A stretch of DNA of 64,000 nt from NCBI GenBank assembly GCA_016296505.1, contig JAEDJD010000005.1, positions 1 to 64,000 of the forward strand, given 5' to 3'. The DNA comes from Oscillospiraceae bacterium (GTDB lineage: Bacteria; Bacillota; Clostridia; Oscillospirales; Ruminococcaceae). How positions within the stretch are numbered: the stretch's first letter is position 1; every line of letters begins with the position of its first letter. Below, one piece after another: positions 16,952 to 25,258 of the stretch. The translations under genes and the position numbers were made by a program. Under the pieces are notes generated by a model that was not told the origin of the DNA, made no database searches, and saw only the letters and a program-made list of their open reading frames with translations.

Positions 16952-17446
16952 TTATTTTTTTCCTTCCTGAAGCTTATAGCAAATGAACTCTTCGTAGCCT
17001 TTCATCTGATAAAACAGTTTGTCCATTGCCTCATATATCTCTTTCTCGTTATATTCTTTGATATGGGCATCATATATGCACAGCCTGAAAAAATTATCGC
17101 CGGAATTCTCAGTATCCATTTTGGGCATCATCTTGAAATTGTTCCATAGTTTTTCGCAGATCTTCTTAGTCTCATCAGAAATATTGGTATAGCTGAATGT
17201 AAGCATGAGATTTAATATCGTCTGGTTGCACTCGATCTCATATGCGTAATGATCAGGACGTTTCCATCCGCTTAACTTTCCTTCAATATTATCAGGGATC
17301 AATGATGTCATTTTAGACGTTTTATAACGAACGAATTTACCGCCGCAAAATGTTTCATCGAATATGATCTCCCCATTTTCGGCTTTATTTCTTGCCCATT
17401 CTTTAATGACATCTTTCACCATTTCTTCTGTTATTGATTTGCTCAT
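16952..17446 (-). CDS. Hypothetical protein next to the WYL regulator
   Basis: This 164-residue protein starts with a helix (ITEEMVKDVIKEWARNKA), then GEIIFDETFCGGKFVRYKTSKMTSLIPD and GWKRPDHYAYEIECNQTILNLMLTFSY. The GG.FVRYKT plus HY.YEIEC arrangement of beta strands is vaguely nuclease-like, but no catalytic set can be assigned. It is 54 bp downstream of the WYL regulator in the same direction, with a palindrome in the gap. RBS AAGGAGG is at ideal spacing. The terminator after it suggests a two-gene WYL unit. Confidence 0.6.
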   Translation of the reverse strand: MSKSITEEMVKDVIKEWARNKAENGEIIFDETFCGGKFVRYKTSKMTSLIPDNIEGKLSGWKRPDHYAYEIECNQTILNLMLTFSYTNISDETKKICEKLWNNFKMMPKMDTENSGDNFFRLCIYDAHIKEYNEKEIYEAMDKLFYQMKGYEEFICYKLQEGKK

Positions 17447-17470
17447 AATATTTCCTCCTTGTTATTACAC

Positions 17471-17484
17471 CACATTAAAATGTG
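17471..17484. promoter_or_regulatory. Palindrome between WYL gene and the next gene
   Basis: CACATTAAAATGTG is a perfect 14 bp palindrome about 25 bp before the ATG of the 164-residue gene. It is a possible operator. Confidence 0.45.
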
Positions 17485-17500
17485 TTAATAATATCCTTTA

Positions 17501-18559
17501 TTACTGCTCATATCTTTCAAGAGCATTTCTCAGCGTTTCCGCGATCTGCTCACGCAACCCCTGCGGGGACAGCACCTCAACCGCATCCGCAAACTGAATT
17601 GCCCAGTGCAGCATTGAGCTTTCGCTTGCATAAACATGAACCTTCATCATTTCGTCAGGCAGTTTCTCAATGCGGAGATCTGTGCCGAAGCTGTCAGCAA
17701 CATCATTCATCATATACTGCTTGCACTGAAATGTGATGCGGACAGGTTCTCCACTCCAAAGGTTCGGGTGTGCCTTGATATATTCCGAGAGCCGGATACC
17801 TGTTTCAAAGCCTTTCAGCATACGCAGAGACTTGGCAGGCTCATCAAGCGCCTGACAATCCTTGATGCGGTCGATCCGGAAATGCGTCAGATCATCATAC
17901 GGCGGAAGATTGCATATCAGATAAGAATGACCGTTCTGAGAGATCACCTGATAGGGATTGACAGTATACTGCCTTTTTTTGCCGCTGCTGTCGAGTCTGA
18001 ATTTCAGCTTTCCGTCAAGTCCGCAGTCACAGTAATGGAAGGATATCTGTCTGCCGTCTGCTATGGCACTGCCGATATTTTCAAGCGTCATCAGGATTTC
18101 CCTGTTCAGAACCTTTCCGTAAATATCCATGTCGATCTTGGATATTTCAGAATGGAGATATTTGCTCGACAATTCTTCAAGGCGGTGAATCAGACTCAAA
18201 CGGTCTTTTTTCGAGAGTCCGTCTGTCAGCAGAACGCTGTCAATCAGCAGACGCAACTCGCCGTTCATAAACTTGTGAACGTAATACCAGTCGGTCAGTA
18301 TTGTTTCTTCGCCGTTTTTTCTGTTTCGGATGATAGCATCTTCTTCAAAGTCGCTGCCACGGTATTTGATCGGAAATCCATACTCCATCAGCTTGGAAAG
18401 GTTGCGCCGGACCGTTTTTCGATCAACTTTCATTCCGTATTCAGATTCCATCAAGTTTTGTATTTGATGCTGTGAAAGCCTGTGGTCTTCGTCGGTATGC
18501 TTTCTCAGGATATCCAGAATATCGAGTATGATCATTTTCTTGGGTTGCATATCGGTCAT
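17501..18559 (-). CDS. WYL-domain transcriptional regulator
   Basis: This 352-residue protein has an N-terminal winged helix-turn-helix (KKMIILDILDILRKHT...LSQHQIQNLMESEYGMKVDRKTVRRNLSKLMEYGFPI), followed by a WYL domain (QISFHYCDC...KRQYTVNPYQVISQNGHSYLICNLPPYDDLTHFRIDRI). It ends in a WCX-like C-terminal part (VRITFQCKQ...WAIQFADAVEVLSPQGLREQI). WYL proteins bind nucleic-acid or nucleotide ligands and often control phage-defence islands (BrxR and CapW are examples). ATG at 18559 has GAGGTGG nearby; the longer frame upstream has no ribosome site. It is the first gene of the leftward cargo block of element A, which suggests that it controls the block. Confidence 0.88.
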   Translation of the reverse strand: MTDMQPKKMIILDILDILRKHTDEDHRLSQHQIQNLMESEYGMKVDRKTVRRNLSKLMEYGFPIKYRGSDFEEDAIIRNRKNGEETILTDWYYVHKFMNGELRLLIDSVLLTDGLSKKDRLSLIHRLEELSSKYLHSEISKIDMDIYGKVLNREILMTLENIGSAIADGRQISFHYCDCGLDGKLKFRLDSSGKKRQYTVNPYQVISQNGHSYLICNLPPYDDLTHFRIDRIKDCQALDEPAKSLRMLKGFETGIRLSEYIKAHPNLWSGEPVRITFQCKQYMMNDVADSFGTDLRIEKLPDEMMKVHVYASESSMLHWAIQFADAVEVLSPQGLREQIAETLRNALERYEQ

Positions 18560-18585
18560 GATTATCCACCTCATATTACTGTAAT

Positions 18586-18600
18586 TGTATACATTATACA
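18586..18600. promoter_or_regulatory. Candidate WYL operator overlapping its promoter
   Basis: TGTATA-CAT-TATACA is a perfect palindrome. It overlaps a TATAAT box on the minus strand, 27 bp before the WYL gene start, as expected for autoregulation. Confidence 0.55.
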
Positions 18601-18636
18601 CCATTATGGAAGAAAAAGCAAGCATTTTGAAAAAAA

Positions 18637-18672
18637 GATAGCCATATCATGAATTCTCGTGATATGGCTATC
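18637..18672 (-). terminator. Terminator near right end of element A
   Basis: GATAGCCATATCA (18637-18649) pairs perfectly with TGATATGGCTATC (18660-18672). On the minus strand it is followed by TTTTTTC. It would stop transcription entering A from B's recombinase promoter. Confidence 0.85.
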
Positions 18673-18733
18673 TGCTTACGTTATATAGTGTTTTATCGGA
18701 TTTGGTTCTGCTTGTGGCGTTTCCTTTCTCAAT

Positions 18734-18748
18734 GTACTGGTGACTTGA
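18734..18748. other. Right attachment junction of inner element A
   Basis: TGTACTGGTGAC (18734-18745) then T and the shared TG (18747-18748). It is the partner of 4029-4043. To its right the sequence is the start of recombinase B. Confidence 0.85.
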
Positions 18749-18795
18749 GATAATCTCACATAAATACCTACATTGTAGGTTGACTGTCTTGTCAT
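18747..18795 (-). pseudogene. Recombinase B, codons 1-17 (5' fragment)
   Basis: ATG at 18795 with AAAGGAG upstream encodes MTRQSTYNVGIYVRLSQ. The VGIYVRLS motif holds the catalytic serine (residue 16) of a large serine recombinase. After the Gln codon the frame runs 23 unrelated codons into element A and stops at 18676. Joining TG at 18747-18748 to the TG at 4029-4030 rebuilds RLS-Q-EDMREGESLSIENQ and a 548-codon gene, the same length as recombinase A. In its present form it can give only a ~40-residue peptide. Confidence 0.9.
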
Positions 18796-18820
18796 GACAT
18801 ACTCCTTTCCAATCAAGACA

Positions 18821-18865
18821 GCCATATTCGATATTCCTATTATAGCGCAGAAAACTGAATATGGC
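18821..18865 (-). promoter_or_regulatory. Recombinase B promoter inside an inverted repeat
   Basis: On the minus strand TTGCCA, a 17 bp spacer and TATAAT match the recombinase A promoter. The enclosing arms GCCATATTC (18821-18829) and GAATATGGC (18857-18865) are perfect but differ in sequence from A's arms. Confidence 0.8.
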
Positions 18866-18885
18866 AAGTCCTTTTTTCTATCTTT

Positions 18886-19080
18886 TCAGACTTGTCCAAC
18901 GGTTTCTGCATAGGCTCTTTCAAAAGCCATTCTGTAAAGCTCCTTGTCGAGAGATTTCTCCCCGACATAGTGGCTTGTGACGGTAAAAAGCTGACCGTCG
19001 ATCTCATAAGTTGCTTCGCTCACGGGCTTGTCTTTATATCGCTCGCTCAGCTCGGCAAGGGTAGCATCGTTTGTTGTCAA
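18886..19080 (-). CDS. TnpW-like small transposon protein of element B
   Basis: This 64-residue homologue of the 5802-5993 protein shares YKDKP/YKDCP, IDG.L/R.T V.SH(Y/F)VG.K.LD, and an AFE end. It begins with TTG at 19080, preceded by AAAGGAG, and ends 21 bp before the inverted-repeat promoter of recombinase B. The two copies differ a lot in sequence, so elements A and B are relatives and not recent duplicates. Confidence 0.7.
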   Translation of the reverse strand: MTTNDATLAELSERYKDKPVSEATYEIDGQLFTVTSHYVGEKSLDKELYRMAFERAYAETVGQV

Positions 19081-19218
19081 TTTTCTCCTTTCCGCCTGCG
19101 ATTATCTATCTCTACACGCATAGGCTTTTTGTTGCAGGGCGTTACTCCTGCACAGGAGCTGTGCAGAACGGCATTACTGCCGTCCTCTCACAGCTATCGT
19201 TTTGTTGTCGGATATATG

Positions 19219-19683
19219 TTAATCCGAATAGGGATTGTAACCAAATAAGGAAGTCTGCCCCTCAGCTACATCGTCAGAGTTGTTGTTGGCATCATTATCG
19301 TCCGAGCTATCGTCAGCACCGTCCGAGCCGTTGTCGGCATCATCATCGGCAGAGCTGTCCTCGTCCGAAACAATATTCGCAGGACTATCCACAAGCCCCT
19401 CAATGTCGGCATAGCTCATTCCGCTTGCGGTCAGCTTGCCGATAAGCGTATGCTCCGCAGTAACAGCATCGAGAAGTGTCTGCCCCTCAGCACCGCCGTA
19501 AAGCTCCGAGAGCTGTCCGTAGGTGTAGAGCTTACTCTCAACGATGATCTTCTGCTTGCGTTCAAGAGCTGCCTTGATAGACTGTTCAAGGTCTGTCAGC
19601 TTCTTATTGTTTTTAGCAAGCACAGCGTCCGTGATGATAACAGCAGGCTCGTCAGCAACCTCAGCCTTAGCTTTCTTGCTCAT
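19219..19683 (-). CDS. Hypothetical protein with acidic Asp/Ser-rich tail
   Basis: The N-terminal ~95 residues are helical (NNKKLTDLEQSIKAALERKQKII, then GQLSELYGGAEGQTLLDAVT and LTASGMSYADIEGLV). The last ~50 are almost only Asp, Ser, Asn, Gly and Ala before QTSLFGYNPYSD. The acidic tail may mimic DNA or form a flexible contact; no function is known. Start at 19683 (MSKK) is best spaced from AGAGGTG; an ATG two codons upstream is possible. It lies upstream of tnpW in element B; element A has no counterpart. Confidence 0.65.
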   Translation of the reverse strand: MSKKAKAEVADEPAVIITDAVLAKNNKKLTDLEQSIKAALERKQKIIVESKLYTYGQLSELYGGAEGQTLLDAVTAEHTLIGKLTASGMSYADIEGLVDSPANIVSDEDSSADDDADNGSDGADDSSDDNDANNNSDDVAEGQTSLFGYNPYSD

Positions 19684-19692
19684 TCGCATCAC

Positions 19693-20397
19693 CTCTTTTC
19701 GTTTGGTATCGCAGGATTTGAATTAACCCCACGATAATATTATAGCGCACAGCACCGCCGTTTGTCTATTGGTATTGCGCTCAAACTTTGTGTCCCATTA
19801 GCGTTTCTCCGTTCGACAAATTGTTATGGGGATTTTCAAAATGCAGACCGAGCATTTCACTTGTCGAGCCTGTCACGCACTCCGCATATTGCCACCGTCA
19901 TCTTTGCGATATGAATAAAAATCTGCTGTTGAATTTATGCACAAGGGAGAACCGTGATGAACAAATTGTAAACTTTTCGATTTTTCTTGCGACAAACCCA
20001 AAAATCTTCGGTTGATATATAGAGGAATATTTTCATAAAACCGCCGCCGAGACTGCGCTGATACTGCGCCGACCTCGTTTAGAATATTGGTAGTGATGAT
20101 ATTGAGGGCATCACGGCGGAGCGTGAGCGAGTATGACCGCCGACTGAAGCGGCGGAGAGTATAAGTCGCATAGCTCCAAATTCGCTGACGGAGCATCGAA
20201 AGCCTGCGTGATATGCAAATCCCACAGGCTGGAAATATGCGCCATAGCGCAACAAAAATAACAAGCATTGTATTTTGCGCCGCACAGCGAGCGAAAATAC
20301 CAAATGCTTGTTGGGGACACCCCAAGCCCCGAAATGACCGCACAGCGGTCATGAAATAATCGGCTTACGCCGAAATAGAAACAAAGGAGACATCACT
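19693..20397. other. 705 bp non-coding region of element B with oriT
   Basis: It separates the leftward recombinase genes from the rightward mob genes. 19939-20030 resembles 6713-6798 of element A (GGGAGAACC, ATGAACAAA, TTGTAAA, then ATATAGAGG). A GCCGCC-rich palindromic stretch (about 20110-20155) precedes the oriT-like hairpin. I see no convincing gene. Confidence 0.6.
20258..20331 (+). other. Candidate oriT of element B
   Basis: AACAAGCATT..ATTTTGCGC pairs with GCGAAAAT..AAATGCTTGTT. A second small palindrome, TTGGGG-ACA-CCCCAA, and GCCCCG follow. Position (about 70 bp before the mob operon) and design match the candidate in element A. Confidence 0.6.
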
Positions 20398-21069
20398 ATG
20401 GAAAATGCAAAACGCAAGAGGGGCAGACCGCCCAAACAAAAGGCTATGGAATTTGAGGGAATGACTTACGAGGGAGCTATCAATAATGCTCTGGATAAAG
20501 AGGTCAAGTCCGAGCTTGATGATACCCTTGCACACAAGGACGAGAGCCAGCTCACCGAGGACGAACGGAAGTACCTGAAACGAAAGCGAGAGAAGAAGTC
20601 CTATACGCTGAATGTACGCTTTACCGAATCGGAAATGCAGGATATTCTTTCCAAGTGTGAGCAGTTCGGGTACAAGAACAAAACGGAGTATATTCGTGAT
20701 TGTGTCAGAGCGAGGGTTGACCTCACTCCCGACTGTTCCGAGATTGCCGAATGCAACCGTCTGATGAAACGTATCGGGAGCAACATCAACCAAATACTTA
20801 TCCGACTTCACAGCACAGGTCACATCTATGCAGAGGATATTACCGAGATAAAGAGAGGGGTTAATGAAATTTGGCATACACTTCTATCCATTCAATCAAA
20901 GCAACAGACGGGGCAGCTCTCCGCTATATCACAGACGGAGATAAGACCATCAACGGTATATATGTCAGCTCTTATGCTTGCAGAGCCGACAGCCGAGATG
21001 CAGCCGAAGATTTCCGAGCCGTCAGAGCCAACGGAACAGGACGGACACAAATCCTCGCATATCACCTGA
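20398..21069 (+). CDS. MobC-like relaxosome accessory protein
   Basis: The N-terminus has an AT-hook-like KRKRGRPPKQ. Residues ~60-110 (KKSYTLNVRFTESEMQDILSKCEQFGYKNKTEYIRDCVRA) look like a ribbon-helix-helix DNA-binding unit. IAECNRLMKRIGSNINQILIRLH is the MobC signature (N.NQI...). It would bind oriT and help the relaxase. RBS AAAGGAG before the ATG. The last 66 codons overlap the relaxase gene in another frame, and this tail (Pro/Glu/Ser rich) is probably not essential. Confidence 0.8.
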   Translation: MENAKRKRGRPPKQKAMEFEGMTYEGAINNALDKEVKSELDDTLAHKDESQLTEDERKYLKRKREKKSYTLNVRFTESEMQDILSKCEQFGYKNKTEYIRDCVRARVDLTPDCSEIAECNRLMKRIGSNINQILIRLHSTGHIYAEDITEIKRGVNEIWHTLLSIQSKQQTGQLSAISQTEIRPSTVYMSALMLAEPTAEMQPKISEPSEPTEQDGHKSSHIT

Positions 21070-22415
21070 TACAGAGCTTTGCTCCCGAAGAAGTCACACC
21101 CGAACAGGCTATGCAGATTGGAGAGGAATTGTGTGACCGTTATCTCAAAGGCGATTATCAGTATGTTATCGCTGTTCATAATGATAAAGACCACCTGCAT
21201 TGCCACATCATTTTCAATAATACCAATCTGTATAACGGACTTAGCTTTACCACCGAACATAATCAAGGCAGAAAAGACGAAAGGGCGTGGGCAGAGCTTC
21301 GGCAAGTATCGGACGAGCTGTGCAAGGAGTACGGGTTATCTGTCATTGATCCGAAAGGCAAGGGCGTATCTCATTACGAGGACGAAATGCAGAAAGCGGG
21401 TACATCGTGGAAAGACAAGCTCCGCCGTATGCTCAGGGAGATTATTTCTTACAGCAAGAGCTTTGAGGACTTCCTTAAAAACTGCACCGACAGCGGTATT
21501 GAATATGTGTATACTCCACAGAACAAGGTCAAGCTGAAATTCAAGCTATCAGGCGAGGGACAGCAAAGATTTACAAGAGCCGACACGCTGGGCGAGGAAT
21601 TTGAGCCGGAGAGCATCAAGGCAACGATTGACACCGCACAGAAGAAAGCGGCAGCGGAACAGGTTGAGAAATTTCTTGCCGCCCGTCGGGCAAGGAGACA
21701 GGCGGAGCTTGCTTTGCTCAATCAATCTTCTGCCAAGCCTGCCGAGCCGACACCTACACCCACCGCACAGCCCAAGCAGACTATTGCAGAGCCGACCGCA
21801 CCCAAGTCAAGCGAGAGCATAGCACCTGAAAAGAAAGAAGATGCGTGGGCAAGCATCAGGGGTATGCGAGATTGTGACAAGATCATTGCAGACCTTGAAG
21901 CAAGCGGCGTTATGTCATTCAGCGAGCTGACAGGATTTTTCTTCAATGCCCATCACCCCGATGACCACAAGGACGAGCTTGCGGAGCTGAAAAAGAAATT
22001 CACGGCAATCGACACACTCATCGCAAAGATGAAGAAGCGTGGCAAGCTTGCATCTATCTACAAGGAGTACAGGGGTAAGTCAGGCTGGTCACAAAGCCGT
22101 TTCAAAAAGAAAAATGCTGATACTATCGAGGAATATGAACAGGCGGACAAGTACATAAAGGAGCATATCAAAAAATATGCTGTTGACGGCAAACCGCCGA
22201 CAATACTTGACCTTATGGTAAAATCCAACGATCTGAAAGCAGAATGGAACAGGCTTAATGTCGAGCATACCGCATACATCACCAAGCGAGACACGGCAGC
22301 GAGGTACACCCGACAGGTGCGGCAGTATCTCAACGAACTGGTTATGAAGCGTGAGAGGGAGAAAAGCCGTCAGAGGGTACAGGCGAAGAACAGAAACAAA
22401 AACACTCTTGAATAA
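20871..22415 (+). CDS. Relaxase of element B (MobA/VirD2 type)
   Basis: This 514-residue relaxase begins MAYTSIHSIKATDGAALRYI with a GDKT motif; the metal site is AVHNDKDHLHCHIIFNNTN. The relaxase domain covers ~1-230. Then comes a Pro/Thr/Glu-rich linker (~285-325) and a helical basic C-terminus. The start codon is TTG at 20871, preceded by GAGAGGGG; no in-frame ATG fits. The gene begins 199 bp before the mobC-like stop, which allows translational coupling. It is only distantly similar to relaxase A, in keeping with two separate elements. Confidence 0.88.
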   Translation: MAYTSIHSIKATDGAALRYITDGDKTINGIYVSSYACRADSRDAAEDFRAVRANGTGRTQILAYHLIQSFAPEEVTPEQAMQIGEELCDRYLKGDYQYVIAVHNDKDHLHCHIIFNNTNLYNGLSFTTEHNQGRKDERAWAELRQVSDELCKEYGLSVIDPKGKGVSHYEDEMQKAGTSWKDKLRRMLREIISYSKSFEDFLKNCTDSGIEYVYTPQNKVKLKFKLSGEGQQRFTRADTLGEEFEPESIKATIDTAQKKAAAEQVEKFLAARRARRQAELALLNQSSAKPAEPTPTPTAQPKQTIAEPTAPKSSESIAPEKKEDAWASIRGMRDCDKIIADLEASGVMSFSELTGFFFNAHHPDDHKDELAELKKKFTAIDTLIAKMKKRGKLASIYKEYRGKSGWSQSRFKKKNADTIEEYEQADKYIKEHIKKYAVDGKPPTILDLMVKSNDLKAEWNRLNVEHTAYITKRDTAARYTRQVRQYLNELVMKREREKSRQRVQAKNRNKNTLE

Positions 22416-22430
22416 AGAAAGTACGATACT

Positions 22431-23024
22431 ATGAGCAAAATCGGATATATCCGTGTATCTACGGAGCATCGGGAGACAGCAAGACAGCAGGAGATCATGT
22501 GCGACTATCAGGTTGACCGTATCTTCTCTGAAAAGCTGTCAGGAGCGAACGCAGACCGCCCGCAGTTAAATGCTATGCTTGACTATGTGCGTGAGGGAGA
22601 TACTCTTTATGTGGAGAGTATCAACCGTCTGGGACACTCTACCAAGGACTTGCTGAACATAACCGACACTCTCAGCGACAAGGGCGTTACGCTTGTCAGC
22701 CACAAGGAGAATATCGACACTGACACACCTACGGGGAAATTTATGCTCACCGTGTTTGCTGCCCTCTCTCAGCTTGAAAGAGAGCAGATCAAACAGCGAC
22801 AGCGTGAGGGCATCGAGATTGCTAAGGCACAGGGAAAGTACACGGGACGGAAACCTATCCCCACCGACTGGACGAAGTTCGGGCAGCTCTATGGGGAATG
22901 GAGAGCCAAGAACATCACGGGGCGAGACTTTATGCGTAGAATGGATATGTCGGCAAATACATTTTACCGCCGTGTGAGGGAGTATGAAATCCGCAACGGC
23001 ATCACCGCACCGTCCTCGGCATGA
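22431..23024 (+). CDS. Small serine resolvase/invertase
   Basis: This 197-residue resolvase has IGYIRVSTEHRETARQQE with the catalytic Ser, DRIFSEKLSGANADRPQLNAML, YVESINRLGHSTKDLL, GKFMLTVFAALSQLEREQIKQRQREGI, then a C-terminal HTH (ITGRDFMRRMDMSANTFYRRV). Residue His replaces the usual Arg in RLGRS. It probably resolves multimers or cointegrates of the circular form. It starts 15 bp after the relaxase, so it belongs to the mob operon. Confidence 0.88.
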   Translation: MSKIGYIRVSTEHRETARQQEIMCDYQVDRIFSEKLSGANADRPQLNAMLDYVREGDTLYVESINRLGHSTKDLLNITDTLSDKGVTLVSHKENIDTDTPTGKFMLTVFAALSQLEREQIKQRQREGIEIAKAQGKYTGRKPIPTDWTKFGQLYGEWRAKNITGRDFMRRMDMSANTFYRRVREYEIRNGITAPSSA

Positions 23025-23085
23025 CTTTGCCCCTCAGACGAACGGAAATGCCCCACAGCACCGTCCACCCTTGCGGAGCGTAAAA

Positions 23086-23150
23086 CTAACCGCCGAAACG
23101 AAAAAGCCCTCAGAAACGCTTGCAGGGCGTTTCCGAGAGCTTGCGGTTAG
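23086..23150. repeat. Nested inverted repeats after the resolvase gene
   Basis: Outer arms CTAACCGC (23086-23093) and GCGGTTAG (23143-23150) enclose GAAACGC (23113-23119) and GCGTTTC (23127-23133). This could be a transcription stop or a resolution site at the border between mob genes and the AT-rich agr cargo. Confidence 0.55.
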
Positions 23151-23244
23151 TAATTCAGTTCCAGTAGGGTTTGTGCTGATTGTGGTATGCTCCACAATTT
23201 TGATTATGTCTTGTGTGGGACGGTTTTTGAGTGTGGCATTAGAC

Positions 23245-23913
23245 CTATATGCACGCTAGCTCTCCATTACTTAATTGATACTTTAAAGGAAATTGCTGGG
23301 CAATATCCAAGTCATGCGTAATTACAATAAGTGCTTTGTTACTATCACACATTTCTATCAACAATGAAATAATTTCCGTTCCAGTTTGAGGGTCTAAAGA
23401 TCCAGTTGGTTCATCTGCTAATATTAAATCGGGATCATTTATCAAGGATCTGCATATAGCAACACGTTGCTTTTGACCACCTGAAAGCTGAGAAGCATAG
23501 TGATTCTTGAATTTAATAAGACCTGTCTTACTTAGTAGCATTTCAGCACGCTTTTTCATCTTGTGATTATCACATTTTGTAAACATCGTTGGAAGTAACA
23601 CATTTTCCATAACAGTATATTCAGATATTAATGCGAAATCTTGAAGAACTAGTCCTATACTCCTATTACGCAATCTTGCTAGCTCTTGATTTGACATAGC
23701 ACGTACAGGCGTATTATTAAAATTATATTCTCCTTTTTGAAAAGAATCAATTAGAGCTATAATGTGTAATAACGTTGATTTTCCACACCCAGATTTTCCT
23801 ATAATCGATATTTTCTCTCCACGATTAACTTCTAAATTTACATCAGTTAACACCTTGCATTCATTCGCACGTCCTTCGTTATACGTTTTTGTCAAGTGCT
23901 CTATATTTATCAT
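23245..23913 (-). CDS. ABC transporter ATPase (MacB/LolD type)
   Basis: This 222-residue ATPase has Walker A IIGKSGCGKSTLL, Q-loop VLQDFAL, signature LSGGQKQRVAI, Walker B DLILADEPTG and the switch ITHDLD. Length and the SLDPQTGTEI motif fit the MacB/LolD group that works with FtsX-like permeases. The two permeases are immediately upstream. It is the last gene of the agr-linked operon and should power export of, or immunity to, the secreted peptide. Confidence 0.9.
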   Translation of the reverse strand: MINIEHLTKTYNEGRANECKVLTDVNLEVNRGEKISIIGKSGCGKSTLLHIIALIDSFQKGEYNFNNTPVRAMSNQELARLRNRSIGLVLQDFALISEYTVMENVLLPTMFTKCDNHKMKKRAEMLLSKTGLIKFKNHYASQLSGGQKQRVAICRSLINDPDLILADEPTGSLDPQTGTEIISLLIEMCDSNKALIVITHDLDIAQQFPLKYQLSNGELACI

Positions 23914-24028
23914 TATATAACCTCCAATGTAATTGCATAAATTCTAAGGTACCACGGATCAAATCGCGCCTGACGGCTTGTCACGTAATCTGCTTGCATC
24001 TTGCTCACCAGATTTAATCTGTGATTCC

Positions 24029-25258
24029 CTAAGTCTCGTTTTCGATGGAAATTAGTTCCTTAGGTGTCATTCGTTTCATATTTATATATGGATATACTGA
24101 TGACAATAGTGTAATAAAAACACAAATCGCAAATGTAATTATTACGTTATATACTGAAGTACTATAACTGCTGATAAAAAAGTCGTAGCACAAAAACAGA
24201 AACAATGATGTAACAACCGAAGAACATATATACATGAAATTTATAATTATGCATTGCTTCCATGAACATCCTACGACAAAAAAAACAGCAAAATGTCTTC
24301 TGTATTCTAAAGAATTAAGAATCGTACTACTAACAAGCCCAAGGATAACTATTACAAATAATATGATAGTTATAGGAAGATACTGTGAAATACATATTCT
24401 AATTTGGTTTATAGTTCCTTTTTTTAGTTTTGCACTATCAGCAGTAAACCCTTCACTTGATAGAAGTTTCATATTATCTGCCATTTCCGTATCATTAATT
24501 TCATCTTCAAAAAAAATAATACGACCTGGACTTGTATGTGTATCTTTCAACTTATCCCATCTCGAAGCAACATACACAAGAACAGTGTTTTTATTATTTT
24601 CATTTTTACTAAATGGGACAACGAAATCTAAAGAACACATTTCATCACCGCTACTCTGCATTTGAAACTCTAAAGCAGGAGATTCAAGTATTCCCGTTAC
24701 AATCAACTGAAATTGACCAATTTCTGTATTAATATGTAAAATGTCACCTACATCAAACAATCCGCTTTCGTTTGATACAACAACTTCAATTTGATCATCA
24801 TTGTAATTATAACACCATTTTCCTTTTTTTAATGGGATTTCTATCGCTTCATCGAGTTCATTCTCTAACTGATATAACATAAGTACCTGGCCTTCAGCTT
24901 CTTGGCAACCAGCTCCTATTTTTTTTACACCACAAACTGAGGAGACGCCTGACAATTTGCCAATTGTATTAGAAAGAAGCTCATCCGCTGAATTGGCATC
25001 AGTTATATCAATGTGTTCATTTCCAATACTATTCAATACACCTTCCAATGAAACTCTATTTTCTTGAAAGAAAAAAGCATATTTTCTTTTATCTAAATTT
25101 GATATTACTGAATATGTTCTTAAGTTATCATGAATAATTGAAACCATATTATTCATAGAAACCAAACCAATAACAAGAAATAAAGCAGTAATTAGAAAAT
25201 TAGATAGTTTTAACTCAATAAACCTTAAATTTATAAGCCACATCTTCATAACTATCAC
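24029..25258 (-). CDS. FtsX/MacB-like ABC permease 1
   Basis: This 409-residue membrane protein has one N-terminal TM helix (LSNFLITALFLVIGLVSMNN), a large extracytoplasmic domain (~45-280) and three C-terminal TM helices (ITIILFVIVILGLVSSTIL; FMYICSSVVTSLFLFLC; YNVIITFAICVFITLLSS). It ends in the typical KRMTPKELISIE motif of FtsX permeases. The ATG overlaps the stop of the gene upstream (ATGA), so translation is coupled. Confidence 0.82.
   Translation of the reverse strand: MIVMKMWLINLRFIELKLSNFLITALFLVIGLVSMNNMVSIIHDNLRTYSVISNLDKRKYAFFFQENRVSLEGVLNSIGNEHIDITDANSADELLSNTIGKLSGVSSVCGVKKIGAGCQEAEGQVLMLYQLENELDEAIEIPLKKGKWCYNYNDDQIEVVVSNESGLFDVGDILHINTEIGQFQLIVTGILESPALEFQMQSSGDEMCSLDFVVPFSKNENNKNTVLVYVASRWDKLKDTHTSPGRIIFFEDEINDTEMADNMKLLSSEGFTADSAKLKKGTINQIRICISQYLPITIILFVIVILGLVSSTILNSLEYRRHFAVFFVVGCSWKQCIIINFMYICSSVVTSLFLFLCYDFFISSYSTSVYNVIITFAICVFITLLSSVYPYINMKRMTPKELISIENET

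Noticed and set aside
18676..18867. Independent 63-codon gene
   Set aside because: Only its first 17 codons from the ATG at 18795 are recombinase; the rest is read-through into element A, and the upstream part is the promoter region.
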